Shown here: piece by piece, positions 47,148 to 58,779 of the stretch
Position numbering within the stretch: the first letter of the stretch is position 1
Layout of the letters: the number at the start of each line of letters is the position of its first letter
Assembly (NCBI RefSeq): GCF_000004075.3
Contig: NC_026659.2
Span: 27,856,272-27,920,271 of the forward strand
Length of the DNA stretch: 64,000 nucleotides
Direction of reading: 5' to 3'
Origin: Cucumis sativus
Taxonomy: Eukaryota > Streptophyta > Magnoliopsida > Cucurbitales > Cucurbitaceae
Notes under the pieces: generated by a model
Told to the model about the DNA's origin: nothing
Seen by the model: the letters and a program-made list of their open reading frames with translations, nothing else
The model's database searches: none
Position numbers and translations under genes: made by a program

Positions 47148-47224
47148 TTTATTTCTCTATTTTTCTCTGTCAGTGGAACTAATTAATGGAGGAACTGTAC
47201 AAAGAAATTGGGTATTTCCTGTGG

Positions 47225-47240
47225 TTTATATATATATAAA
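47225..47240 (-). promoter_or_regulatory. TATA-like element of array member 2
   Basis: A tttatatatatataaa tract lies about 80 bases upstream of the member 2 start codon, like the elements upstream of members 1, 4 and 5. Confidence 0.5.
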
Positions 47241-48949
47241 GTCCAAGAAATTGGTGGGGAAAATTGAAGTATGGGTTGGGCCTTTATCTCCTGTCTTTTA
47301 CTTTTCGCAAGTACTTGGAGTGTTTGGAACTAAAAGAGAATCTTTTTAGAAAATAAAATAAAACTATAAAATACTATTTTGATCTTTTTATTAATTTAAA
47401 AGAAACACTTTAAAAATAGTAAAATAAATTAAAATATTTATAAGTTATACCAAAATTTTGTATTCTATCACTATAGCATATCAATCAATAAATAAAATTT
47501 GCTATAAGTTGTAAATATTTTATAATTTTAGTTTTGGTTCGTAATTTTATTTTCCTTATGAATTATATATAAAAAAAATAGTTTCAATTTCTTTGTGTCA
47601 TATCAAAAAATGCTCATTTTAATAAATTATAATGAAATTTATTTGATACTACTAATTTGTTGTTAGATTTGATTAAAAAAATAACAATAAATAAGGTTTG
47701 TTTTAAAAAATAGAGTTTAAAATTTTACATTTAGAAATAGGAAATGGTCAAAAAGTATATTTACACTCGAAATGGAGTAGGTTTTATCTTTTAGTTGTTT
47801 TGTTTAAAAAATAGAGATTAAAATTTTACATTTAGAAATGGGAAATTGTTAAAAAAGAAAAAAAATTACAAAATATTTACAGTTCTATCTTTTAGTTTTG
47901 TCCTACAAAGTGAATAATTTAGTTTTTTTTTCTATTTTTGAAAATAACCTTTCCAAACAATATTGAAGTTGGAATAAACTTCAAAGCATAAAGATAGAAA
48001 ATGATGATTTAACTTTAGGAAACTTATGAGAACTTTTTTTTTCTTCTCGTTTTACAGCTGTGTTCTTGCTTTTCATTTTTATTTCAACAAATCATATTAT
48101 TAGTGGTAATTATTTTGTTTTTAAAAATTAAGTCTAATTTTTTTTTACCATTTTTGCCATGATTATTAGCATATTAATGGAGTAGAAAAGTTGGATTCTT
48201 AGCTTAATTCTAGAAAAAAACAAGTTTTTAAAAACTTTAAAATTTCAAACTTTTACTTTGTTTTAAAAAAACTCCAACAATATAATCAACACAATTTGAA
48301 AACTAATGGATGAAATTAGAATTGTGAGCATAATTTCCAAAAACCAGAAATAAAAAACTAAATAATTATCAAAACCGTAATTAGTTATTAAAAACTTGTT
48401 TTTTTTACAATTTTTTTTTTACTTTTTGACTAATTTCATTTAAAGTATGTATCTATCTGCTTTCGGCTTTTATTTTAATAAACTGCCTTCGTTTTGTTCA
48501 TGATGAAATTCTTTAAATTATAAAAAGTTGTTTTTGAACTGATTTGGGAATTAAATTAACGTTTCAATTATGCTTATTAACTTATAAAAAGAATTACTTT
48601 GATTCTCAAATCTTGAAACTTTTTCCAAAACTACAATAATTTACAACAATATATATATATAATAAGATTAGATAGAAATTAATACACCATGGTTGGTTCT
48701 TAATTAGTATCAGTTACAACATCATTCATGTACATTACCTTGACAACTAATGAATAATTGACTTTAAAGTGATTTTAGCTATGCATTCTTTTAGATAAAA
48801 TAAATGTTAGAACTATTCTTGATCTTCTATGATTGATAATGAAAATAGTATTTTGAGAGACTAATATATAATTGTATACAATAATGAACAATTGAATTGG
48901 TCTGCACAAATGATTTTATGTAATGGTAACGAATTGTCTAAACTGATTT
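47241..48949. other. AT-rich intergenic region
   Basis: Contains a copy of the dispersed tctatc repeat near 47390-47530 and a local duplication of an aaattttacatttagaaat block (about 47720 and 47815). No coding exon is seen. Confidence 0.5.
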
Positions 48950-49165
48950 ACTATAAACCTCATGCTGATTTCCTGTTCCTCTATTACCCACTCGTCCCCG
49001 GTCTCTGCTGTCATCCTCACTGCCACTTCCACATCCACTTCCACCGCCGTCGTCACCACTGCGTCTGTCACCTGCAGTACTTCCACTTGTACCCACACCC
49101 ACACCTCCACCTCCACCATCACCGTCATCTCCGCCGCCACGTCCCCCTCCACCTCCATCTTATGA
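48950..49165 (-). other. Gly-rich coding-like segment, possible third exon of member 3
   Basis: On the minus strand one frame reads as an uninterrupted Gly-rich stretch of about 70 residues (GGGGGRGGGDDGDGGGGG and onward to a stop). It is preceded by a pyrimidine tract and an AG acceptor at about 49165. In the relatives a Gly-rich region lies inside exon 2, after the GYT-IP motif. It may be a displaced part of member 3 reached by a second splice (phase-1 donors exist in exon 2, for example at GAAG|GT). The other minus frame is open too, so the coding status is uncertain. Confidence 0.4.
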
Positions 49166-49322
49166 AAGGGGCAGTAGAAGAGGGTAAACGAGTACAGAAA
49201 GTTTGGGAATTTTAGATGAATTGTTCTTGATTGATTTATTTAGGTAGAGAACATTTTCTTTTATAATGGGAAATGATTTGAACAGAAAAACTTCTATCTT
49301 TAACAGTAAAACTGTATAACAA

Positions 49323-52300
49323 CTAAACTGAATCTTTAACAACTAAACTGTTCAAGAAGGCTTTCTTAGTGAGCTCTCTTAGTACATCTGATCTACGCAT
49401 TATTGGAATCACATTTGTATAACCATGTCGACCTTCTGCATTGAATCTTCTACCATATTTTTCCATATGCTCACTCTTTTTGTGTTTACAATTATCTGCA
49501 ACACACACACACACACACAATTATTTAATATAATATATTTTTTCTAAATTGATTTACTTGTAAAATTCAATTCAACAAACTCATGTTAATGAACTAAACT
49601 GTTGTGTTGGGGAAATATTATTGTTTTAGTCGCATTGTTGAGATTCGTTTCTGACTTTGTGGGATTGGTTGATTCTCTGGCGTTTTGTTTATCTTTCTGG
49701 TTTGTGGGTATTTGGGTGTGGAAAAAGAAAAAAAAAGGGTAAGGTTATTTTGCAGATTGTGATCAAGAAAGAAAGCTTTTCTCCTTGGTGAGTCAAGTAT
49801 GTTATACTAGTGATTAGCTTTTACTGTTTCATAAGCCGTAAGAAAGTTTCACTAAGCATAGAAGGTTGAAAATGTGATGTGAATTCTATAGTGATAGGCA
49901 TAAGTATATAATCATCAATTGTGTCCGATTAAAGGAGAGATGGTTGCCATCTCCTCTGTTAGGGTCGGGAACAGCCTTCGGGCTTCCCTGTTAACACAAC
50001 ACATACGATTAAGTATATAATCATGAATTATATCAATGTTACTAGCTCGGGTAGCACCCAATTGAAACATGACATGTGTTTTTTTAATTAACAAAGAAAA
50101 TTAGGTTCGTGTGCATGTGAACAAAAAAAATAATGTGTGTTTTTTTTTTTAATTAACGAAGTGGAGTTGTGTTGAGAATGATCAACTAAGATCAATGTGT
50201 GCTATCTATTAATATTTATGAAGACAAATTTGTAAAATAGACAAAAAGAGTATGATATACTCATTTTGTAATTATTGGAAATTTTTCTATAAGAAGTAGA
50301 GTTGAGTAACGAATAACGGAAATTATATTGATTGAGTTATGTAGTAACCGAATGGAAGCATATGCATGTTTCTTTCTTTCTCTTCGTTCTCAATTTCTTT
50401 TGCCATTATGTTTTTAAGTATAATAGTTAAACTTAGATAAGCAAGGTAATATTATCCTTCGTGATGGGTTATATACGTTTAATGAATTGCCTAAGTATTA
50501 TTCTCCTAAATGTGGCTTTGGTTGTTGTATGAAAATGTACCAAATTACAATTTCGGTAAATAGGTTGAACAATATATATATAGATTGAAAAGTCAAACGA
50601 ACAAAATGCACCACTATTAACAATATTGTATAACAAAAATAGAATTCAAAAACATACTCGAGCAAATTCAACTTAACGCAGGATCAAAATACAATATAAG
50701 GACGTTCTTTTCTTAGTATCACAACTTTTAGGGAGATTTGATCAATCCAGGCTTTATGGTCACACTAATACACTCTTTTTTAGATTTGATCAATCCAGGC
50801 TTTATGGTCACACTAATACACTCTTTTTTACATCAAAATATAAGTTCATTAAAATCGATTGAATCTGTACAATAATCTAAACACATACTTTTACAAAACC
50901 CTTCTGAAATTGCAAAACAAACAACTCCTTAATCACTATAGTTTACCACAAATTTTACATATATATATTCAATCAAACAAAAACATCCCATTACTGTGAT
51001 AATTCTTTTGATCAAAAACATCGAACAACTTATTAATTTCCACACTAATATTTGATATATATATATATTGTTTTTGGATATGCATTATTGTTGATATCAC
51101 AAATCAAATAAGTCCACACAAATATGCAACTGATATGGAAACTGCAGCAGCTATAAACTTCATGCAGTTTTGATCGTGAATTCCTGCGGCACCGTTACCT
51201 CCTACGCTGACCCCGACGCCGCCTCTTCCTTCACTGTGGGTAATTGCTATATGTTCTGGGATCCCATCTGTATAACCATGTCGACCCTCTATATTGTATC
51301 TTCTACCATATTGCTTTTCCATATGCTCACTTTCTTGGTGCTTACTGTTGTCTGCAGTAACACATATCTATTTCTTTGAATTTTAAAAATTACCATATAA
51401 GGTTAATGATCAAGCTATTAGACACTTAGGTTGTCTCTAAAGTCGTAATTAAAAACAAAAGATTTATCAAGAAATTATTACCCAGAAGAAAAAATAGTAA
51501 CCCTATGATATAGTTATGCGAATTGGGATGAGAAAGGTACGTAGAAAAGTGTTAAAACAAGTCTAACGTGATTGAACAAAACATTTTATCGGAGACGTGG
51601 AAAGTTCGAATCTTTCATCCGATAAAGTTAGAAAAAGAAAGGAGAGAATAAAGAAAATGACCTGTTAGGGAGAGTTGTTTGAAAGCAAATGAAAAAGGCA
51701 GCATAGATGAATAGATCAGAATCAAAATCAATGCAGTCTCTGTTCTTCTTCTTCCCATTTTTTCTCTCTATTGTTCACTATTTGTTATTTGATCTAATTT
51801 ATAGTGGAAATAATGAAGGAATTTTGGTCATCTTTATGTGCCTTTTCAATTGACTAATAATAATAATAAAGTTGGATCAATTTCATTATATTTTGTAAAT
51901 GATTTTAATATTTTGCTATTTTCTAAAATGTTTTTAATAATAAAAATAATTTTTAGTTCTTATTATTCTATCATGTGCTATTTAATTGAAAAAGAATTTT
52001 TCATTTTATTCTATATCCTTGATTTTAAAAAATTGTAAATATAATCTATTGTTGATAGACTCGGTGTGATTTATTAGTGATAGTTCATCAATAATAATAT
52101 GATTGATTACTAATAGACTATAAGAGTTCATCGGTTATAGAATAACTATTATCACTAATAGATTTTGCTATATTTAATTATATTTTTGTAAAATGTTACT
52201 GTATATTTTGTTATTATCCCTAAAATTATTATACGACCATTTCTTTACGTTATGTTCTTTAATTAATATGAGAATTTAGAATAAAAATATGAGAGTACTT

Positions 52301-53079
52301 ATTTGTTTGTTTTTAGTTATTTTAGTTGGTCCTTCCCATCAAACCCAAATTGTTAGCTATCCTTTGATTTTTTCTTCGCATTGACTTAATTGATTAAGTC
52401 GATTTCAATAATAAGTTTCCTAATTCGTTTATCCACCTATACATATAATCATTTGTTTGCTTATTAAGTATGTGAATCAATTCTCTACCAACAAAACGAG
52501 TCCACATTACAAAAAATAAAAGAAAAGACCCTTTTGTCATATTGGACGAGAACAAAAGATAACAAGTCCTTTATCTTGTCATGAGAAGTCGAGTATTACG
52601 TCAAAGCATACGTCTCTCTCCTCCTTAATTTTCATTATCACCATGTATGACGTTGAACAATGAAGTAACGAGGCATAAATATAAATGAAAAATACAGTGT
52701 TTGCTTTACCTAATACCTTGTTATTTATATTAACTCACATTTTTCGTATTTTATTTACGTCAACTCCTCGACTTACTCTCTTCCTATGACAATTACTAAC
52801 CCAACTTAATTCTAGGTGCCAACCACACCCTCTTGTCGAACAATATAGTCTCTAAAGTTATAATTAAAAGGAAGAATGGCTGCAAAACTAACTATCATGA
52901 ACAAAAACCAGAAGGATGAATAGAATAGTAGCGTTTGTGATATAAAGTAAGTTAATTAAAGGGGGAAGGAAATGACCTTTTGTGAAGAGTTGTTTGAAGG
53001 CAAGAGAAGCCACCATATATGAATAAAGTACCATCAATATCATTGTTATCTCTATTCTTCTTCTTCTTCTTCTTCCCAT
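49323..53079 (-). CDS. Array member 3, split around a nested gene, tail lost
   Basis: Exon 1 (53079-52977) encodes MGRRRRRRIEITMILMVL plus YSYMVASLAF, a signal peptide, then KQLFTK. No second exon follows it before the next gene. Exon 2 (49495-49323) starts DNCKHKKSEHMEKYGRRFN and continues as EGRHGYTNVIPI, but no first exon lies just upstream of it. Both have the family's phase-1 junction and join in frame to 91 residues. The intron of about 3.48 kb would contain all of member 4, on the same strand. After VIPI the protein departs from its relatives and ends without the Gly-rich region or hydrophobic tail, so it may be a decaying copy or a soluble secreted variant. The alternative is two unrelated orphan exons. 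A CA microsatellite (49499-49519) sits at the acceptor. Confidence 0.55.
49499..49519. repeat. (CA)n microsatellite at an acceptor site
   Basis: About nine CA units (GT on the gene strand) directly precede the AG acceptor of exon 2 of member 3. Length changes could affect splicing. Confidence 0.85.
50734..50830. repeat. Perfect 48 bp tandem duplication
   Basis: The block agatttgatcaatccaggct and its continuation to the T run appears twice in a row with a 48 base period. It is present only in the left unit of the segmental duplication; the right unit has one diverged copy near 54500. Confidence 0.85.
51104..51758 (-). CDS. Small secreted/membrane-tailed protein, array member 4 (nested)
   Basis: Exon 1 is 51758-51662 and exon 2 is 51351-51104, joined by a 310 base phase-1 intron, giving 114 residues. 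Exon 1 encodes MGRRRTETALILILI plus YSSMLPFSFAF, a signal peptide, then KQLSLT. Exon 2 runs DNSKHQESEHMEKQYGRRYN, GRHGYTDGIPEHIAITH, a Gly/Val region, NGAAGIHDQN, and a tail CMKFIAAAVSISVAYLCGLI. It is the close duplicate of member 5 (54810-55344): most codons agree and divergence is concentrated in the Gly-rich stretch. The whole gene sits inside the inferred intron of member 3. A TATAAATT element lies about 40 bases upstream. Function is unknown. Confidence 0.78.
51796..51803 (-). promoter_or_regulatory. TATA box of array member 4
   Basis: The minus strand reads TATAAATT about 40 bases upstream of the member 4 start. The same element is retained upstream of member 5 (55387-55394). Confidence 0.55.
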
Positions 53080-54809
53080 TTTTCTTTTCTTTCTTATATC
53101 TATATTTGTTCATTAATGGAAGCAATTTTTTATGTAAAGAAGAAAGGACTTTTGGTCTTATTTTTTATGCCCTTAAATTGAAGAAGGAAGAAGGATTTTT
53201 ATGATTCTTTTAACATTATTTTATGTCCTTCAATTGATGATAAGAATACTTGTTCTTATTTTGTCTCGTTCAACTCTACTAAATAAATACTTTTATGTTA
53301 TTTTTTCCAAAAGACGAGGTTTAGATACATAAGAGATAAGAGATGATCATGAGTGAAGATAACTATTTTTATTGGTATGAGATATTGATATTTTGATTTG
53401 AAACAAATAACAAAGTATGATTGTCAATGTCCAAAGTAGACAATATTGGATTATTGTAGATAATTGTGAAGAGTTCTTTTGAACGATTTTAAGTTTTGTA
53501 ATTTTTTATAGAAGTATTTGAAATTATAAGCTTTCCTTACAAGAAAAAGAAAAAGAACTTGAGTGTTACTAGCTCGGATAGCACCCAATTGAAACTTGAC
53601 ACGTGGTATTTTGAATATTTTCTAAAAAAATCTTTGTGGGTAAAGAAAGAAAATTGTGGCATTGATTTTAGATAAATGAGTTTTGTAATTGAGTTTGAGT
53701 TTTTCTTCTTTGACTTTCTTTGGCGTTAGATTTTAGATAAACGACTTTCCTAATTCCTTTCGTTGAGATTTATTTGTTTGCTTATTTAAGATTTGAATTA
53801 ATAAATTAATAAAAGTGGCCTATCAACAAACAAATTCATACCCCACACAAAAAATAAAAAGAAAATTAAGTTCATGTGCACGTGAAAAAGAAAAAACAAC
53901 TCGTTTTTTTAATTAACGAAGTGGAGTTGTATCGAGAAGGATCAACTGACATCAATGCGTGCTATCTACTAATATTTTTTAACACAAATTTATAACGCAG
54001 ACAAAAATAATATGATACTCATTTTGTATTTGAGAATTTTCCTATGAAAAGTACGTCGAGTTGAGTAGGAAAATTGAGTAACGTATAGTGAAAAATGTTC
54101 TATTGATTGAGTTTTGTTTAATTCTCTCTTCCTCTTCGATCCTCAATTCCCTTTGCCGTTATGTTTTAAGTATAAATAGTTAAACTTAGATAAAGCTAGG
54201 TAATATTAACATTTACGATGAGTTTGAGTTTTTTTTATAAAAAAAAAACTTTTTCCTATGTGTTTAATGAATTATTAAACATATGCACCGTTATCTGAAA
54301 AATAATTACTAATTTTGATAAATAGGTAGTTCTTATTTTTATCGGTATATATATAGATCGAAATGGTAAATGAACAAAAATGCACTACTATTAACAATCT
54401 AGTGTAACAAAAATAGAATTCAAACACATACTCAAGCAAATTCAACTTAACGCATGACCAAAATACAATATAACGACGTTCTTAGTATCACAATTTTTAG
54501 GGGGATTCAATCAATCTATAAGGCTAGCTTTACGGTCACGCTAATACACTTATGCGAGTTTATCAAAATCGACCGAATGTGTGCAATAATCCAAACTCAT
54601 ACTTTTACAAAACCCCAAATAACTCCAGCTTAATCACTATAGTTTACCACAAATTTTACATATATATATATTCAATCAAATCAAACAAAAGCATCCCAAT
54701 ATTGGGATAATTATTTTTATCAAAAACATCGAACAACTTATTAATTTCCACACCACCTAATATTGAATATATTGTTTTTGGATCGATATGTATTATTGTT
54801 CTTCATATA
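53080..54809. other. Intergenic between members 3 and 5
   Basis: Mostly the left part of the right duplication unit (from 53571). No coding exons are seen. The TTC run near 53055 is within member 3 exon 1. Confidence 0.5.
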
Positions 54810-55344
54810 TCAAATAAGTCCACACAAGTATGCAACTGATATGGAAACTGCAGCTGCTATCAACTCCATGCAGTTTTGATCGTGAATTCCTGCGGCACCG
54901 TTACCTCTGCCGCCGCCGCCGCCGCCTCTTCCTCCTCCGCGGGTAATTGCTATATGTGTTGGGATCCCGTTTGTATAACCATGTCGACCCTCTACATTGT
55001 ATCTTCTACCATATTGTTTTTCCATATGCTCACTTTCTTGGTGATTACTGTTGTCTGCAGTACACACATATAGGTTAATGATCGAGCTATTAGACACTTA
55101 GATTGTCTCTAAAGTCCAAAATATATCAAGAAATTGTTACCCAGAACAAAAAATAGTAACCCTACGATATAATTAGGCAAATTTGACATGACATTCTAAG
55201 GTGGAAAATTCGAATCTTTCGAAAGAAAAAAAGGAGAGAATAAAGAAAATGACCGGTTAGGAAGAGTTGTTTGAAAGCAGATGAAAAAGGCAGCATAGAT
55301 GAATAGATCAGAATCAAAATCAATGCAATCTTTCTTCTTCCCAT
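54810..55344 (-). CDS. Small secreted/membrane-tailed protein, array member 5
   Basis: Exon 1 is 55344-55254 and exon 2 is 55054-54810, joined by a 199 base phase-1 intron, giving 111 residues. Exon 1 encodes MGRRKIALILILI plus YSSMLPFSSAF, a signal peptide, then KQLFLT. Exon 2 runs DNSNHQESEHMEKQYGRRYN, GRHGYTNGIPTHIAITR, a pure Gly/Arg stretch, NGAAGIHDQN and the tail CMELIAAAVSISVAYLCGLI. It is the presumed parent or sister of the nested member 4. A second in-frame Met lies upstream of MGRR (MNNREKK), but the MGRR start is conserved across the array. Function is unknown. Confidence 0.78.
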
Positions 55345-55386
55345 TTTCTTCTCTCTATTGTTCACTATTTGTTAATTAGTTGAACT

Positions 55387-55394
55387 AATTTATA
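55387..55394 (-). promoter_or_regulatory. TATA box of array member 5
   Basis: The minus strand reads TATAAATT about 45 bases upstream of the start codon, shared with member 4. Confidence 0.55.
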
Positions 55395-55469
55395 GTGAAA
55401 ATAATGAAGAATTTTTGGTCTATCTTATGTGTCCTTCTTTCAATTGACTAATAATAATAATTAAAAAAA

Positions 55470-56130
55470 TTGATAAATTTTACTATGGTTGGTAAATAAT
55501 TTTAATATTTTGCTATTTTTTACGTGTTTCTAATAATAAAAATATATTTTATTTTTATTATATCACGTGCTATTAAATTGAAAGAAGAATTTTACACTTC
55601 ATTTTATGTCCTTAATTATTGAAGTGGTTTAGCACATGTCGCAACAATTTTAAAAAATTGTAAATAGGAATAGTTGCAAATTTAGTAATTAGATTTAAAA
55701 TAATCAAGTATATAACAATATTTTAAAAAATTTACAAATATAGCAAAATTTATCAAATTTTATCAATGATAAAAGTCTATCACCAATAGACCATGTTGTA
55801 AATATTGATCTATTACTGATAGATCATACGAGTATATCAACAATACAAGTCTATCAGCGATAGTTTTGCTATATTTATAATTTTTTTTAAAAATGTTGTT
55901 ACATCCTTAATTATTATTCACAAAAAGACCATCAATTACAATTAATCTTGTAAATATGGTCTATATTTTGTAGATAAACTCTGGTGTGATTTACTAGTGA
56001 TATACCACAAATAATATGATCAATTAATTACTAATAGATCGATTACGAGAGTTTATCAGTCATGTAATAACTATTATTAATAGATTTTGCTACATAATTT
56101 ATAAATTTTTAAAAATGTTACTATGATTAT
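55470..56130. repeat. Cluster of the dispersed tctatc/gatag repeat
   Basis: Several copies of tctatcaatgataaaagtctatcacc-like segments and tttgctatattt tails occur here, and in the equivalent place of the left unit (about 51880-52210). The same family appears at about 13545, 32660, 32930, 47390, 62870 and 63440. Confidence 0.6.
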
Positions 56131-56338
56131 TATAGGTTACGACTATTTCCTATACGTTATTTTCTTTAATTAATTCGAGTACCATTTAGAATAAGACTAT
56201 AAAGAGTTATTATTTATTTGTTTGTTTTTATTTATTTCAGTATGTCCTTCCCATCAACCCAAATTGTTAGCTATCCTTTGAGTTTTTCTTCATTGACTAA
56301 TTGATTTCAATAATCAAGTTTCGTAATTCGTTTATCCA

Positions 56339-56340
<2 letters not shown>

Positions 56341-56372
<32 letters not shown>
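56341..56372. repeat. (TA)n microsatellite
   Basis: Sixteen uninterrupted TA units. Confidence 0.9.
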
Positions 56373-56374
<2 letters not shown>

Positions 56375-56632
56375 CATTTGTTTGATTATTAAATTTATGA
56401 GTCAAATTCTCTACCAACGAACGAGTCCATATATAATACAAAGAAAAAGAAAAAACCCTTTGTTGTCATATTGGATGAGAACAAAAATAATAACAAGTCA
56501 TCCTCTCTTGTCATGTCACGAGAAGTCAAGTATTACGTCGAAGTATGCATCTCTCCCCTCCTTAATTTTCATTCTCACCATGTATGACGTTAAACAATGG
56601 AGTAACGAGGCATAAATATAAATGAAAAATAA

Positions 56633-58779
56633 TATTTAGATGCATCTTAGACTATATCTTCGTGCATCCCATCAAATTGTCAATGACTAATTTTTTTATG
56701 AAATATTTTAATTATATGTTTGATGTGAGTGGAGAGAAATGAATATATAAAGATGGGTGCATCTCGAGATGTATCCAAAATATTAGAGACTCAAATTTGT
56801 AATATTATCCATTTAATAAGTTTTCGATTTCAATTATGGTTTAGAAATACTTTTTTTTTTATGACTTATAATGCACAATGTGAAGTCTATTTAGAAGTTG
56901 TATGAATTATATATATGTATATTGATGCTTACATTATTATCTTAGACGTAGGTAGGAAAATTTAAAAGTCAATGCTTACATTATTATTGATGCATAGTCG
57001 CGTGTTTATTTGTGGATATGGATATCGTGTGAGCTATTATCGGTCGTGTATTTAGTATTCTACCATGGTTGGTTGGATGGATGTCGCTATTGTGGCAGGT
57101 ACTAAATGTACTCGAGCTTGTTTTGCCACGTGATTTTTCTTGATCGTTTGCGAGCTATTATTATCTCGACCGTATATTTAGGCGCTCTGCTATGGCCGGT
57201 CTCATATGGTACTGGTTTGTTGGCAAATACTTGCGATTTATCGTAATATGTGATAGTGACGTTTAAATTATTAATTCATTATCGATTCCTTATTTAAACA
57301 GTTGTTAGAGTATGTTTACGAGCTTTAATTTAATTCTAAAAGAAAGAGAGAAAAACAGTTTCAATGTATATACTTTAAGTTTTATATATATTGCAGCATG
57401 GGGTGGTTAGAAGTAGTGATTGTAACATTATGGCATGTATTTGAGAGATCTCTTAGTGGACTGTAATTCCTTTGTAACTAAATTCCTTGTTTGGATATAA
57501 ACTCTTATTGAGACTCTAGACTAGCTTTGATGAGTGTGTGTGAGATGCACTCAATGCGATTATGAGTATGAAGATTATAATTAAGTATAGAATTATCTTT
57601 TAAACTCTTTTATCGCTTTCTCTACCTTCAATGTCAAACCACTCACTTTCTCTCTCATTCCTCTCTAGTTTTCCCATTCACCATCGGTATATACCCACAA
57701 ACAAACTCTAATTTACAGTGTTAAAATAATTTAATTTTGATTAATGAATTCATTTTAAAACAAAAACATGAAAATCAAATCTAAAATATAAACAAACCTC
57801 TGCTCCTTCATTGTCCGCCATTAACTCATCTTCTTCTAAATTCCTCTTAGCTTTTGATCCTAATATATTATTGAAGAGATGTCTTGTTTGATGATACATT
57901 TTTTTGCAAAACCCCCATTAAATAAACTAATGAATTCTTAACCCTACCTGTTCAATTTTTTCTAAATTTCTCCCTTCGTATATTCCTCACCAATTTCCTA
58001 ATTTTCTCAACCCATCTCCTCCTCTCCATTTTCTCTTCTTTTTTTTTTTCCATCCAAACACAATTTTTCTCTTGACAATCTGAAATACCAATTCAAAATA
58101 AACATATCTATAACCACAAACTTCATCTATTTAATAATATATCAAAAACTACCGAGGGAGATTGACCAAACACACATGTGACAAAACTGCTCGCAACTTG
58201 AATAATAATGTGATATATTCACAAAATTTCTTCTACACGGTAGGATTATATAATAAATGTAAAACGCATAAATAATTATGTGAATAAACACAAAAAGCGT
58301 AAATAAATTTTATTATCTCGTTGTTGAAAATAATGATGGAAGAAGCACCCAACGACACATAAGGTAGAACCTTTGTATAAAGAAAACAAATTGAATGAAG
58401 AAAATGAAAGGGAATTTAGATTTTCCTTTCTGAAATGTTAATTAATCAAATCATTTATAGTTGATCCCACCATTTTCCAGCTGTCAACTTTAAATTCATG
58501 GTCAATTATCAAGCGCCTAGTTTGGACTTGATTTTACTGCAATACAAACACATAAAAAATCAAAATAACTCACACAAGAAAACAAAAAAAGATTAAAAGA
58601 AAAAAAGTTGGAAGAAATAAACAATTAAATTTTCGTTAAATTTGACACATGAGTTTTCCTTCTAAATTTTGACACATGAAATTTTTGCCTCGCAACTAAA
58701 ACTGACCACACACAATAAAATTAACTATTGTCTTGATATAACAAAAAAAAAAAAAACATTTCTCCAGAGACTGAAGACA
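56633..58779. other. Intergenic, right of the segmental duplication
   Basis: AT-rich, with a GC-richer patch at 57030-57230 made of two diverged copies of one block (g.gagctatta.....tcg..cgtatattta, then .ctatgg..gg). No coding sequence is recognised. The 3' flank of the Cys-rich gene lies at the right end. Confidence 0.45.

Larger units (their letters stand above)
50037..52697. repeat. Segmental duplication, left unit (contains member 4)
   Basis: This unit is homologous to 53571-56632. Shared landmarks in order are gttactagctcgg.tagcaccc at the left edge, tggagttgt..cgagaa..atcaact, the lead-in aacaaaaatagaattcaaa, the full member 4/5 gene, tcccatcaaacccaaattg, and ggcataaatataaatgaaaaat at the right edge. 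Similarity stops sharply at both ends. The right unit has about 250 extra bases near its left end. Confidence 0.75.
53571..56632. repeat. Segmental duplication, right unit (contains member 5)
   Basis: Partner of 50037-52697, with the same order of landmarks. It contains about 250 bases (about 53620-53870) missing from the left unit, plus a long (TA)n tract at 56341-56372 where the left unit has only a short one. Confidence 0.75.

Noticed and set aside
48916-49158. Minus ORF starting MEVEGDVAAEM and plus-strand Ser/Thr ORF at 48962
   Set aside because: These are other frames of the Gly-rich segment. The Gly frame better fits the neighbouring family, though all three are low complexity.
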